Of a stretch of 64,000 nt of DNA, positions 1 to 7,767 are shown one piece after another; the first letter of the stretch is position 1; each line of letters starts with the position of its first letter. A program made the position numbers and the translations under genes. The stretch is taken from positions 1 to 64,000 of the forward strand of contig NZ_JNWK01000034.1 in the NCBI RefSeq assembly GCF_000716445.1, given 5' to 3'. Source of the stretch: Streptomyces wedmorensis (lineage in GTDB: Bacteria; Actinomycetota; Actinomycetes; Streptomycetales; Streptomycetaceae). The notes under the pieces are model-generated. The model did not search any database. It was given only the letters and a program-made list of their open reading frames with translations, and was not told the DNA's origin.

Positions 1-1553
1 ACCCCTTCGTCGCCGAGCTCGGCCTGCGCTCGCCGATCGACATGAAGTTCGGCCCGGACGGCGCGATGTACGTCGCCGAATGGGGCATCGGCTACTCGCC
101 CTCCAACACCGACGACGGCATCTACCGGATCGACTACGTCGCCGGCAACCGCACTCCGCTGGTCAAGGCGAGCGCCACCCCCGACACCGGACAGGCCCCG
201 CTGCAGGTCACCTTCTCCTCCGACGGCACCGCCGACCCGGACGCCGGCGACGTGCTCACCTACGCGTGGGACTTCGGTGACGGATCCACCGGAACCGGAC
301 CGAACCCCACGCACACCTACACCGCCAACGGCACCTACACCGCCCGCCTGACGGTCACCGACAGCGGCGGCAAGTCGGCCGGCGTGAACGTACCGATCAT
401 CGTCGGCAACACCCGCCCCACGGTCACCTTCACCACCCCGGTCAACGGCCGTGTCTTCTCCTTCGGCGACACCATCACCTACCAGATCAGCGTGACCGAC
501 CCCGAGGACGGGACCGTCGACTGCTCCAGGGTCGCGGTGACCGTCGCACTCGGCCACGACAGCCACGCCCACGACACCGGCCAGTACACCGGCTGCAGCG
601 GGTCCATCCCCACCGGCAGCTCCGGCCACGACGCCACCGCCAACACCTATCTCGTGCTGTCGGCCGCCTACACCGACGACGACGGTCTGCAGGGCACCAC
701 GACCGTGGTCCTCCAGCCGCGCCTCAAGCAGGCCGAGTACTTCACCGCCCAGTCCGGCATCCGGGTCGTCGAGCAGAGCGGTGCCCAGAACGGCAAGCGC
801 GTCGGTGACATCTCGGACGGCGACTGGATCTCCTTCAAGCCGCTGAACCTGACCGGCGTCGAGTCGGCCACCTTCCGGGTATCGGCCCCCTCCGACACCG
901 GCGGCTCGATCGAACTCCGGTCCGGCTCGCCGACCGGCGCGCTGATCGCCACGAGCCCCGTCCCGTCCACCGGCGGCTGGGACAACTACGTCGACCTGAC
1001 CCCCGTCGCGGTCACCGACACCGCCACAACCCAGACCGTGTACGTGGTCTTCCGGGCACCGTCGGCGGACTCCTTCGACCTGGACGCGATCACCTTCAAC
1101 GCGCCCGGGACCGGGTGGACCGCCCCGGTGAGCGGCAACACCTACACCGTGACCAGCGAGCACAGCGGCAAGCGGATGGACGTGCGGAGCGGATCGACCG
1201 CCGACGGAGCGGCCGTCATCCAGTGGACGGCGAACGGCGGCACCAACCAGCAGTGGCAGCTGACCGACGCGGGCAGCGGCGCCTTCACCCTCACCGCGCA
1301 GCACAGCAACAAGTGCCTGGACCTGCTCTCCACGAACGACGCCAACGTCCAGCAGTGGACGTGCGTGGCCGGTGCGTCGGACCAGAAGTGGGAACTCCAG
1401 CCGGCCGGGCTCGGCGCCTACCGGATCGTCTCGGTCCTCAGCGGAAAATGCCTGACCATTCCCCAGGCCTCCACCGCTGGCGACATCCAGCTGACCCACG
1501 AGACCTGCAGCACCACCGCGGCCCACCAGAAGTGGAGGTTCGGCCAGGTCTAA
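1..1553 (+). CDS. Partial secreted sugar-dehydrogenase-like protein with PKD, carbohydrate-binding and ricin-type lectin domains
   Basis: The frame is open from the left edge (codons begin at base 3), so the start lies outside the window. The first visible residues (motif FGPDGAMYVAEWG) look like the last part of a PQQ/sorbosone-dehydrogenase beta-propeller. Counting from the Met codon at 42, a PKD domain spans about residues 42-122 (YAWDFGDGS). A second beta-sandwich follows, then a CBM6-like module at about 230-355 (DGDWISF). A ricin-type trefoil spans about 365-503, with three Q-x-W repeats (QQWQL, QKWEL, QKWRF). This architecture is typical of exported Streptomyces carbohydrate-acting enzymes. 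The substrate cannot be inferred. It is the last intact gene before the mobile DNA. Confidence 0.8.
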   Translation, partial: PFVAELGLRSPIDMKFGPDGAMYVAEWGIGYSPSNTDDGIYRIDYVAGNRTPLVKASATPDTGQAPLQVTFSSDGTADPDAGDVLTYAWDFGDGSTGTGPNPTHTYTANGTYTARLTVTDSGGKSAGVNVPIIVGNTRPTVTFTTPVNGRVFSFGDTITYQISVTDPEDGTVDCSRVAVTVALGHDSHAHDTGQYTGCSGSIPTGSSGHDATANTYLVLSAAYTDDDGLQGTTTVVLQPRLKQAEYFTAQSGIRVVEQSGAQNGKRVGDISDGDWISFKPLNLTGVESATFRVSAPSDTGGSIELRSGSPTGALIATSPVPSTGGWDNYVDLTPVAVTDTATTQTVYVVFRAPSADSFDLDAITFNAPGTGWTAPVSGNTYTVTSEHSGKRMDVRSGSTADGAAVIQWTANGGTNQQWQLTDAGSGAFTLTAQHSNKCLDLLSTNDANVQQWTCVAGASDQKWELQPAGLGAYRIVSVLSGKCLTIPQASTAGDIQLTHETCSTTAAHQKWRFGQV

Positions 1554-1616
1554 CCCCAACGCCGTTCAGTTGACCTCGCCGTTTCACCTGGCGTGAGACC
1601 GGTTGCTGGCCGGGAA

Positions 1617-1694
1617 CGCGAAAGTGCCTTCTGAACTGGGACGATGAACCTTGCTGAGGGGTTCTGTCGGTCCAGGCGGAAGGCACTTTCCGCG
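1617..1694. repeat. Inverted repeat at IS remnant end
   Basis: An 11-bp arm AAAGTGCCTTC (1621-1631) is repeated inverted as GAAGGCACTTT (1679-1689), and both arms are flanked by CGCG. It lies directly before the IS1380-like transposase fragment, so it is probably the terminal region of that insertion sequence. No matching opposite end was found in the window. Confidence 0.5.
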
Positions 1695-1870
1695 TGCGGG
1701 GTATGGTTCGCGTCCCAAGCGCCATGTCTCCGCTGACGGCACGGGGAGGGGTCGGTCATGCCGGGGCACGGCTACTGGCCGATCTCGCCGATGCCACCGG
1801 GCTGACCAGCCCGTACTCCACCGCGTTGGGACCGCTTCGGCCACGCGGCACTGGCCATGACCCGGGCCGG
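1694..1870 (+). pseudogene. IS1380-family transposase, N-terminal fragment
   Basis: The translation contains VGHAGARLLADLADATGL followed by HDPGR. This is the conserved N-terminus of IS1380-type transposases (small helical region before the RNase-H-like core). The reading frame stops being transposase-like at about 1870, where sequence of an IS3-type orfB begins on the other strand. Only about 60 residues of a protein normally over 400 residues long survive, without any catalytic residues. It is a dead fragment created when another insertion or deletion removed the rest. Confidence 0.6.
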
Positions 1871-2291
1871 ATCGCCATCGACGGGACTTGACCCTCGTCG
1901 GCGAAGGCCTGACTGCGGCACTGGGCCCCGTGATCGCTGTGGAAAACGACGCCGGCGAGGCTGCCGCGGGTCCGTTCGGCCGTATGCAGGGCATCGATGA
2001 CGAGGCCGGCCCGATCGTCTTCATGACCCGGGCGCCGCGCTTGTGGTTCACCACCTCGCCGTTCTCCCGGAGCTCGACGGTGATCCTGGGAACGCCGTAG
2101 GTGCCGTCCGAGGCCCGGTGAACCGTGCGTATCCGGGCAGCGAGCTGCGCGTCGGCGACCTGGCGGGCCGCCCTCACGGCCGCTGTTCCACGCCAGTAGG
2201 AGAAGCTGGAGCGGGCGATGCCGAGGGTGGTGCACAGCCGCTTCACGCCGTAGCGGCGCTGGTGACCGGCGACGAACTGGAAGCGGTTCAC
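1871..2291 (-). pseudogene. IS3-family transposase OrfB, internally deleted and truncated
   Basis: Reading leftwards from 2291, the N-terminal part is a recognisable IS3 orfB (YGVKRLCTTLGIARSSFYxW-like region, then GTYGVPRITVEL and VNHKR). After VMKTIG the frame jumps: about 100 residues, including the first catalytic Asp region, are missing. The alternative frame continues with DALHTAERTRGSL and FHSDHGAQ, the region of the second catalytic Asp. The final Glu region is lost at the junction with the IS1380 remnant near 1870. It cannot encode an active transposase. Confidence 0.75.
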
Positions 2292-2362
2292 CAGCGCGTC
2301 TCCCCGGCGAAATACTTCGCCGCCTTGCGCAGGATCTCGCGTTCCTCCCGCCCGAGCTCGTC
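2288..2362 (-). pseudogene. IS3-family OrfA, C-terminal fragment
   Basis: The minus strand encodes ADELGREEREILRKAAKYFA, the leucine-zipper-like C-terminus of IS3-family OrfA. It ends at a stop overlapping the orfB start, the arrangement used for programmed frameshifting in IS3 elements. Everything upstream (the HTH part) has been replaced by the integrase remnant, so the insertion sequence is truncated on both sides. Confidence 0.65.
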
Positions 2363-2713
2363 AGCCTGTGGCGAGAGAGCATCGACACCTTCGGCACCGC
2401 GGACGGTGGCCGCCTGTTCTTCAACGAGAAGGGCGGCATCGTGGGCTCCAGCAGGTACGACCGCGCCTGGCACGAGGCTCGCGAACTCGCCCTCCCGCCG
2501 GACCTGGTGGCGTCACCTTTTGCCGCCCGCCGCTACGACCTGCGGCACTCGGCTCTGTCCACCTGGCTGAACGCCGGTGTCGATCCCGCCGAGGTCGCCG
2601 AACGGGCGGGCAACAGCGTCGAGGTCCTCATGACCCGGTACGCGAAGTGTCTCCATGGGCGTCAGGCCCTCGCGAACAGGCGCATCGACGCACTTCCGGA
2701 CGAATACGGCTGA
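2345..2713 (+). pseudogene. Tyrosine integrase remnant of a third AICE (C-terminal third)
   Basis: The frame reads FGTADGGRLFF, then RYDLRHSALST, VAERAGNS and TRYAKCL, ending at a TGA. It is nearly collinear with residues from about 335 to the end of the intact integrase at 13549-14922, including the box-II Arg and the nucleophilic Tyr. The N-terminal two thirds are missing and the 5' edge abuts IS3 DNA at about 2350. As in the two complete elements, the integrase end is followed by a hairpin (2891-2936) and an att core (2950-2993). I therefore read it as the surviving right end of an older element in the same array. Confidence 0.85.
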
Positions 2714-2890
2714 GGGGCCGTCACGCTCTCAGTGAGCGTCCCGCAGATGTCCCGCCCGGGCCGGTTTCGAGGTGTCTGAAACGTCTCACCTGGTAGGCGG
2801 GTTGAGGTAAAAGTGCAGGTCACAGGCGTTTGGGCAAACGGAAGCCGGGAAGTGCAACGGCCACATGGGCCGTGTGCGTTCCGGCATCGA

Positions 2891-2936
2891 CAAAGAAGCC
2901 CCTGACCTGCATAAATGCAGTTCAGGGGCTTCTTTG
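2891..2936. terminator. Hairpin next to left att core
   Basis: A 15-bp arm (2891-2905) pairs with 2922-2936, and inner CTGCAT/ATGCAG pairing closes a 2-nt loop. A second small stem GGCACTTC/GAAGTGCC (2936-2943 with 2948-2955) runs into the att core. Equivalent hairpins of different sequence lie beside the other two att cores, in the position where a tRNA transcript would terminate. Confidence 0.65.
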
Positions 2937-2949
2937 GCACTTCTCGCGA

Positions 2950-2993
2950 AGTGCCCCCGGCAGGATTCGAACCTGCGCACACGGCTCCGGAGG
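2950..2993 (-). repeat. att core, left copy (44-bp direct repeat of tRNA-Arg 3' part)
   Basis: These 44 bases are identical to 16078-16121 and 33704-33747. They correspond to the 3' portion of the tRNA-Arg(CCG) gene, from the anticodon loop to the discriminator base. It is the outer left boundary of element A. No full tRNA is rebuilt here because the sequence diverges at the anticodon-loop side. Confidence 0.92.
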
Positions 2994-3252
2994 GCGCGTG
3001 TGATCCAGGCATCGCCGCTGCTCAGGGTGCTGTAAGGGCATCGGTATGGGCCCGCAGTCCACGGATAGGCCGCGTCTGGGTACCTATACCAGCAGGACCC
3101 CCGGGCCAGATCCATCCCGCTGGTGAATGTGATTGCGTAGTGATTTCCTATCATTTCAGCCTTCGTGGCACGACGTGGCTCATGGTTTTACGCGTGCATC
3201 GATCTACGCATGTCGAACCCTGGCGACAGGGCGAGAGATTTGGCCGGGAAAG

Positions 3253-3990
3253 TCAATTAGCCCATTTGCTCCCGAATGGAGCCCCTTCCTGCATCTCCTT
3301 GAGGGCGCTTAGCACCTCATTCTCGAAGATTATCGGAGCGCCAGGGCTATCGACCCTTCTGATCATGACGTAAAGAACATCAGCGAAAGGCTGGACCAGC
3401 AAGGACTCAAGAACCTCGCGGGCGTCATCCGTATGTCCATTCTTTATCTGTGCGGACCAGTCTCTGAGCATAGACTTACACCTTACGTATGCCTTGGCTC
3501 GCCCGCGCTCAAGAGTGGGCCGCCAGAGCCCAAATACGCGGATAGTCTCCCCGCCCTTTGGCGTTAGGCCGGTGTACTCACCCGTGGGTAGGGTCAGCGA
3601 TATGTGATCGTATGGATCCTCTTTGGTGGGGTTCACAAGGAGGCACGATCCGTCAGTGCCGCAAGGGTACTGATCTCTTTTTTCATTACTATTGCAGTGC
3701 GAGCAGGCGAGGAGGTGATTTTCCCAAAGAAATGCCGAGAGTGGGTCCTTTGCTATTGGTTTGAAGTGATCAATATCCGTTCCCTGATTTTCTCCGCAAT
3801 ACATGCACCGTTCATATCCGGCAGCCATCGAAGAGAGCTGCCCCTTAAGATCCCTGCGAATAGTCTTGGCTGTTTTCCATGCCTTTCTTGTGATTGTCGA
3901 GTCGGCCGCACTGTTTGACAGGAGAGTCGACTTAGCGTCGAGTCTCTTCTTCAGTGAGGCCGAGATTTCTGGACGCTCAAGTGGAATCAA
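3253..3990 (-). CDS. HNH endonuclease, PtuB-like (Septu-type), copy A
   Basis: The protein is 245 aa. The core begins near residue 60 with CMYC, followed by a DIDHF motif (the catalytic His), then W-x-N, then CSHC and N-x-x-K. This is the zinc-finger HNH fold of PtuB and retron-Ec78-type nucleases, with the expected length. Its ATG overlaps the last codon of the ATPase gene by four bases, so the two are translationally coupled. In Septu systems PtuB is the DNA-cutting partner of the PtuA ATPase. That assignment is by motif and gene pairing, not by demonstrated activity. G+C content is conspicuously low for the neighbourhood, suggesting acquired cargo. Confidence 0.82.
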   Translation of the reverse strand: MIPLERPEISASLKKRLDAKSTLLSNSAADSTITRKAWKTAKTIRRDLKGQLSSMAAGYERCMYCGENQGTDIDHFKPIAKDPLSAFLWENHLLACSHCNSNEKRDQYPCGTDGSCLLVNPTKEDPYDHISLTLPTGEYTGLTPKGGETIRVFGLWRPTLERGRAKAYVRCKSMLRDWSAQIKNGHTDDAREVLESLLVQPFADVLYVMIRRVDSPGAPIIFENEVLSALKEMQEGAPFGSKWAN

Positions 3991-5489
3991 ATTCTCCTCC
4001 CGAGGCGCCCGGCAACCTCATCCACGCGTGCTTCCAATGAGCTCGTGAGGGTTCCGCTTAGTTCCTTATATTGCCGGATCTCTGACTGGCTGGCGGTGCC
4101 GGAGAAGACTTTTCCTTCAAGGTCAACTAGCCGGATTCGCATATTTTCCGCCTCGCTCGAATAGGGAGTGTCGAGGCCGAAAAGCTCCGAAAGGATGGCA
4201 TCGTCACCGCTTCCGTAAACGATCCGCTTATAGAGTCCCTCGCTGACGACTTCTGGAGCGGACTCCTCTCGCAACCCTGGCAGGCGGATCAAGCCGCCCG
4301 GATCAGCGGATTGGCAGATATAAGGGCTGTGTGTCGTGACGATGAATTGGATCTTGGGGAAATGGGACTTGAGCCATTCGCCGATTCTTTGCTGCCAGCT
4401 CACGTGTAGATGGGCATCGATCTCATCGATCAAAATTACGCCCGGAACATGCATTGCAAGACCGTTCTTGGAACGCCTTGGCCTTAGAGTCCCGTAGAAT
4501 CCGTGCAACTGCCGCACGATGTCTAGGACTAGTGCGGTCACTGTCCTATAGCCATCGCTCATTTCGCGTAGCGGGAAAGCTCTTCCTGAACTCTTAACCC
4601 AAAGCCCAGAGGATCGCACTCGTGCGATGCTGTAATCGTCTGGAAGGAGTCCATCGGAAAGGAGGTCTAGGACCGTCTTGAGTAGTCGATCGACACCTTT
4701 TTCATTTTCCAGACTTCTCAGATAAAGGCCGACGAGCCATGAGACGCCTTCCCCTAGGGATGCGTCCTCATGGAAGAGCGTGGAGAATCGATCTGCGACT
4801 GAAGCGGGGTCTGTTGGGCTGATTACTCCAGATGCAGTAGTTCTAGGGTCCGGGATCTCGGATGAGAGCCTGCGGAATGGCCCGTACCCCGCCGCAAACC
4901 AGTTCTTCGTCGGGAAAACTCCCCTTTCTAGATCCTCTTCTGATTCGTCGGATCGCAACTCTTGGGCCCACTCTGCTGAAAACTTAACCATTCGCTGTCG
5001 CCCGGATCCCACGGTAACTTGGGGGGGAGGGATGGAAATGGTGACGTTTCCATGTGTGCCAGGTTTCTCGGGAAGCCCTCTCAGGTTGATATCGTCGAGG
5101 TCTCCGCGGTCAAGAAAAAGATCTGCTGAAATCCTTCCGATGGCTTCCTCGTCGAAGGAAGACCTCCACGCCGAATACCTAGGTGTGATTGCATTTGCGG
5201 TATTCGGATCTGCGGTCAGGGCCAAGGCGATACAGCGCAGAAGCGATGTCTTTCCCGATCCGTTACGGCCAGCTATTACAGTCCAGCCTGCGTGCCTTCC
5301 GCCCGGTCGCATAAAGTCCAGGTCGACGCTTCTGGTGCCTGCGAAGCCTCGAATGTTGTCGACTTTTATCCTTGAGACGTAAATCTTGACCTCCGACTCT
5401 GCTGAGTGCCTTAGAGGTGCCTCGGCGACTGTGCACTCAGCCCCATGTTGTTGCAGTGAGCGTACTGCGTAGGCGTCTTCCACGTGCAT
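3987..5489 (-). CDS. AAA/SMC-like ATPase, PtuA-like (Septu-type), copy A
   Basis: The protein is 500 aa. After a nonconserved N-terminal stretch of about 35 residues come the ABC/SMC-type opening IKVDNIRGF, Walker A GRNGSGKT at about residue 74, a signature-like MSDGYR, Walker B ILIDEID and the switch TTHSP. The motif WFAAGYGPFRRL is shared with the second copy at 17287. No DNA-binding or toprim domain is obvious. Together with the downstream HNH gene this is the PtuA-PtuB pair, in which ATP binding or hydrolysis is thought to restrain the nuclease until infection. The ATG at 5489 gives the full ORF. No better start with a ribosome-binding site was seen before the conserved region. Confidence 0.82.
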   Translation of the reverse strand: MHVEDAYAVRSLQQHGAECTVAEAPLRHSAESEVKIYVSRIKVDNIRGFAGTRSVDLDFMRPGGRHAGWTVIAGRNGSGKTSLLRCIALALTADPNTANAITPRYSAWRSSFDEEAIGRISADLFLDRGDLDDINLRGLPEKPGTHGNVTISIPPPQVTVGSGRQRMVKFSAEWAQELRSDESEEDLERGVFPTKNWFAAGYGPFRRLSSEIPDPRTTASGVISPTDPASVADRFSTLFHEDASLGEGVSWLVGLYLRSLENEKGVDRLLKTVLDLLSDGLLPDDYSIARVRSSGLWVKSSGRAFPLREMSDGYRTVTALVLDIVRQLHGFYGTLRPRRSKNGLAMHVPGVILIDEIDAHLHVSWQQRIGEWLKSHFPKIQFIVTTHSPYICQSADPGGLIRLPGLREESAPEVVSEGLYKRIVYGSGDDAILSELFGLDTPYSSEAENMRIRLVDLEGKVFSGTASQSEIRQYKELSGTLTSSLEARVDEVAGRLGRRI

Positions 5490-6069
5490 GACGACTCTCT
5501 TGGTCTAGCTAGTGTTGACCTGTGACATAGATGCCCGGTGTCCGCCGGCCAAGGTGATGGAGATGGGTGTCAGGGCAGGAGGTCCGTGGGGATGCTGCCC
5601 CGCAGATGCTGCACTTCACCCATCCCCCAACTCCCATCCCGTCTGCCGTCGACCCACACACCGTGGAGCAGGCGCGGTGCCGGGCGTCCAGGTGGAGCGC
5701 CCAACTGGACGAACGACCTGGACGCCCGGTGCCGTGTCTGCTCGGCTCTGCCTGGGTCGACGGCAGACGGGATGGGAGCCCCCACCGCCACACCCCACCG
5801 GCCGGCACACGCCCACGGACCTCCTCCATCCCGGAGCCTGAGCGCCCCCGCCGGAGGCATCGTCTTGAGCCGCACTCGCATACCGCCTCGGCCGCCCCGG
5901 GGTTCGTCACCCATCAACCCAAGCCGTCAGGCGTGCGGACGGCGGCCGGGCTGGAGCGGGGCGTAGACAGGAGCGCAGGCCCGGGCGACGGGCCGCGCGC
6001 GCCGCGCCGTGCGCGGCGGGTGCCTTGATGAGGTAGAGAAATCTGTAACAGCTCCCTCTCTGCCCTCGG
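5490..6069. other. Intergenic region with large inverted repeat
   Basis: There is no credible gene between the ATPase start and the HAD stop. Several short overlapping frames exist on both strands but only reflect the inverted repeat at 5631-5778. The right half (about 5850-6030) is G+C-rich without recognisable coding or repeat structure. The region should contain the promoter of the ATPase-HNH operon. Confidence 0.6.
5631..5778. repeat. 148-nt long imperfect hairpin upstream of ptuA-like gene
   Basis: Perfect outer arms of 26 bp (5631-5656 and 5753-5778) enclose a partly paired middle and perfect inner arms of 14 bp (5680-5693 and 5716-5729), with a 22-nt loop. Nearly the whole 148 nt can fold back on itself. 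It could be a structured RNA, a MITE-like remnant or a terminator for the HAD gene. The sequence alone does not decide. Confidence 0.8.
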
Positions 6070-6762
6070 TTACGCCATGGTGAGTGCGTCTGCGATGGCC
6101 TGCATGTCCTCGGTGATCACGTCAGCCTGCGCTTCGGCGAACTGGTCCGCCTTGTGTGGCTTGTTGGCGTAGCCGATCACGGTTGCTCCGGCTGCATGGG
6201 CCGCCTGGATGTCGGTGAGCGAATCGCCAATCAGCGTGCAGCTCGTAACGTCGATGTTCATCTGCTCGGCTGCCGTGATGAGCGGGAACGGGTTCGGCTT
6301 CATCAGGTGCGGCTGCTCGGAGGGGCGACCCACGATCTTCGTGACGTACTCGTCCAGGCCGTGGAGCTCCAGGAAGACCCGCACGCATTCGGCAGAGTTG
6401 TTACTCACCACGGCGACGCCCCGGCCGGCCGAACGCGCCGCCTGAAGTGCTTCCGCTGCTCCTCGCGTCGGCTGACCTGCCACCGCGACGGCCCGGACCT
6501 CGGCGGCCGTGAGAGCCTGCTCGATCTTCTGCCCCAGTTCGGTGTCTGCCTCGTGTGCGACGCGCAGGACCTCGATCGGGTCGTCCGTCTCGGCGGCCTT
6601 CGCGCCCGCAGCTTCATCCTGCCGGGAGAGAAGAGCGGTCAGCTCCTGTGCAACCTCGGGTGCCGGCAGTCCCGCGAACACGTCGCACACTGGCCCGTCG
6701 AAGTCGAAGAGGATGACGCGGGCGTTCGCCAGGGTCTCGGTGAGCAGATCAGCGTGCGTCAA
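6070..6762 (-). CDS. HAD-superfamily phosphatase
   Basis: The protein is about 230 aa, with motif I DFDGPVCD near the N-terminus, motif II VVSNNS, a conserved Lys region (MKPNPFPL) and motif III GDSLTD. These are the four hallmarks of a haloacid-dehalogenase phosphatase with a helical cap. The likely start is the TTG at 6762, which overlaps the end of the GntR gene by 14 bases and has GGAAGG about 10 nt upstream. A longer open frame upstream is only the shadow of the GntR gene. It is co-transcribed with the regulator. The substrate is unknown, and its role in the element (metabolite signal or housekeeping) is inference. Confidence 0.78.
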   Translation of the reverse strand: MTHADLLTETLANARVILFDFDGPVCDVFAGLPAPEVAQELTALLSRQDEAAGAKAAETDDPIEVLRVAHEADTELGQKIEQALTAAEVRAVAVAGQPTRGAAEALQAARSAGRGVAVVSNNSAECVRVFLELHGLDEYVTKIVGRPSEQPHLMKPNPFPLITAAEQMNIDVTSCTLIGDSLTDIQAAHAAGATVIGYANKPHKADQFAEAQADVITEDMQAIADALTMA

Positions 6763-7615
6763 GGTCGAAGTCCCTTCCGATGGTCTCCCAGACACTGTCG
6801 AACCACATCCGGGCTTGTTGGACTTGCTGGGCTCCGCCGGAGGACTCGCCGTCGTTGACCGAGTGATGGAACAGGACGGTGTCCTTGCCCACCAAGTCGT
6901 AGATCTCGATCGTCTCGCCCTGGGCGACGACCTTGTTGGGGCGGATCGGGTAGTACCCGAAGAACGCGTCCTCGTTGTTGACCACGTAGAGCTTGAAGAA
7001 CTGCGTGCCGCTGTGGACGCGGACGTTGATGCTGGTCTCGGCGACCAGGCCCAGGTGCCCAAGCTCGGTGATGGCGTCCCGGATGCTGCGGGTGTATCCG
7101 ACCATGATGTCGTGCATGCGGTCACGGAGCCGTTTGTCGTCAGCCCCGTCTTCCATGCGCACGGGTGCGGCCTGCGGTACGGCCATGTCTGGGACGAGTA
7201 TCCGCATGGTGATGCTCGACGGTGTCAGCCTGCCGATCCGGATCTTGTCGAGTGGCTCTTGAAGCGCGCCGTGCAGGGTCTCGCTGGAGAACCCGGCGAA
7301 GTCGATCGTGACGTGGTCCTTAGCGAATGCCTGCTCGACGTACGGGCGAAGGCCCGCCGGCCGCTCTGTCCGGTTGCGGACGTAGACGCCGCTGCCCTTG
7401 CGGGAGACCACGAGCCCTTCGTCTTCGAGGTCGCGCAGCGCGCGCTGGATCGTCGCCCGCGCGAATCCGTAGCGCTCCGTCAGCTCCTTGTGGGACGGGA
7501 GCTTCTCGCCCGGCGCCAGGCGCCTGGTCCGGATGGCTGCGCCCAGGCTGCTGGCCACCTGCTCGTACGGGGCTCGGTCGTCGTCTGGGTCGAGGGGCTC
7601 GGGGACAAAGGTCAT
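6749..7615 (-). CDS. GntR-family transcriptional regulator (KorSA-like role inferred)
   Basis: The protein is 288 aa. The N-terminal winged helix-turn-helix at about residues 17-80 contains LPSHKELTERYG and ATIQRALRDLEDEGLV. The rest is a longer effector-like domain typical of GntR regulators in Streptomyces integrative elements. It is transcribed leftwards with the HAD gene and divergently from the transfer operon. The shared upstream region contains palindromes at 7675-7686 and 7706-7733, which are natural operator candidates. In pSAM2 the GntR protein KorSA represses the activator of excision and transfer, and a similar role here is an inference from position. Confidence 0.85.
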   Translation of the reverse strand: MTFVPEPLDPDDDRAPYEQVASSLGAAIRTRRLAPGEKLPSHKELTERYGFARATIQRALRDLEDEGLVVSRKGSGVYVRNRTERPAGLRPYVEQAFAKDHVTIDFAGFSSETLHGALQEPLDKIRIGRLTPSSITMRILVPDMAVPQAAPVRMEDGADDKRLRDRMHDIMVGYTRSIRDAITELGHLGLVAETSINVRVHSGTQFFKLYVVNNEDAFFGYYPIRPNKVVAQGETIEIYDLVGKDTVLFHHSVNDGESSGGAQQVQQARMWFDSVWETIGRDFDLDAR

Positions 7616-7669
7616 GAGTCGATCGTAGGCGACTGAGCTGGGGCCAGGACAGTCATGGCAGTCATGTCG

Positions 7670-7733
7670 TTGACATGGCTAGCCATCTCCTTTAACTTCG
7701 AGATGTGACCAACCGGGTTAGCCAAGTTGGTCA
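7670..7733 (+). promoter_or_regulatory. Promoter and operator candidates of element A transfer operon
   Basis: TTGACA at 7670-7675 and TAACTT at 7693-7698 are separated by 17 nt, an excellent vegetative-type promoter for the gene at 7768. The spacer holds a perfect palindrome ATGGCTAGCCAT (7675-7686). Just downstream, TGACCAAC (7706-7713) and GTTGGTCA (7726-7733) form an 8-bp inverted repeat near the expected transcript start. Both are plausible sites for the divergently encoded GntR protein. Confidence 0.7.
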
Positions 7734-7767
7734 TCTAGTCCCTTCCTGTATCTCGAAGGAGAAACTC

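Noticed and set aside
1554..2344. An additional att core marking the far end of the third element
   Set aside because: I read through this interval for the 44-bp core or its inner part and found none, so the left end of the lost element is not in the window.
2662..3154. ORFs overlapping the left att core on either strand
   Set aside because: They translate the tRNA-derived repeat and the hairpin; similar frames appear at each att core and have no protein identity.
5631..5778. Retron non-coding RNA for the Septu-like effectors
   Set aside because: PtuAB-type effectors do occur in retrons, but no reverse transcriptase gene lies anywhere in the element. A retron msr-msd is therefore not supported.
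5509..5966. Several short overlapping ORFs on both strands upstream of the ATPase
   Set aside because: They mirror each other because they lie on the inverted repeat. None has a family match, and none has a start site better than chance.
6070..7125. A 351-residue HAD protein with a long N-terminal extension
   Set aside because: The extra N-terminal sequence is out-of-frame GntR coding DNA (Ser/Thr/Arg-rich). The TTG at 6762 with an upstream GGAAGG fits the family length.
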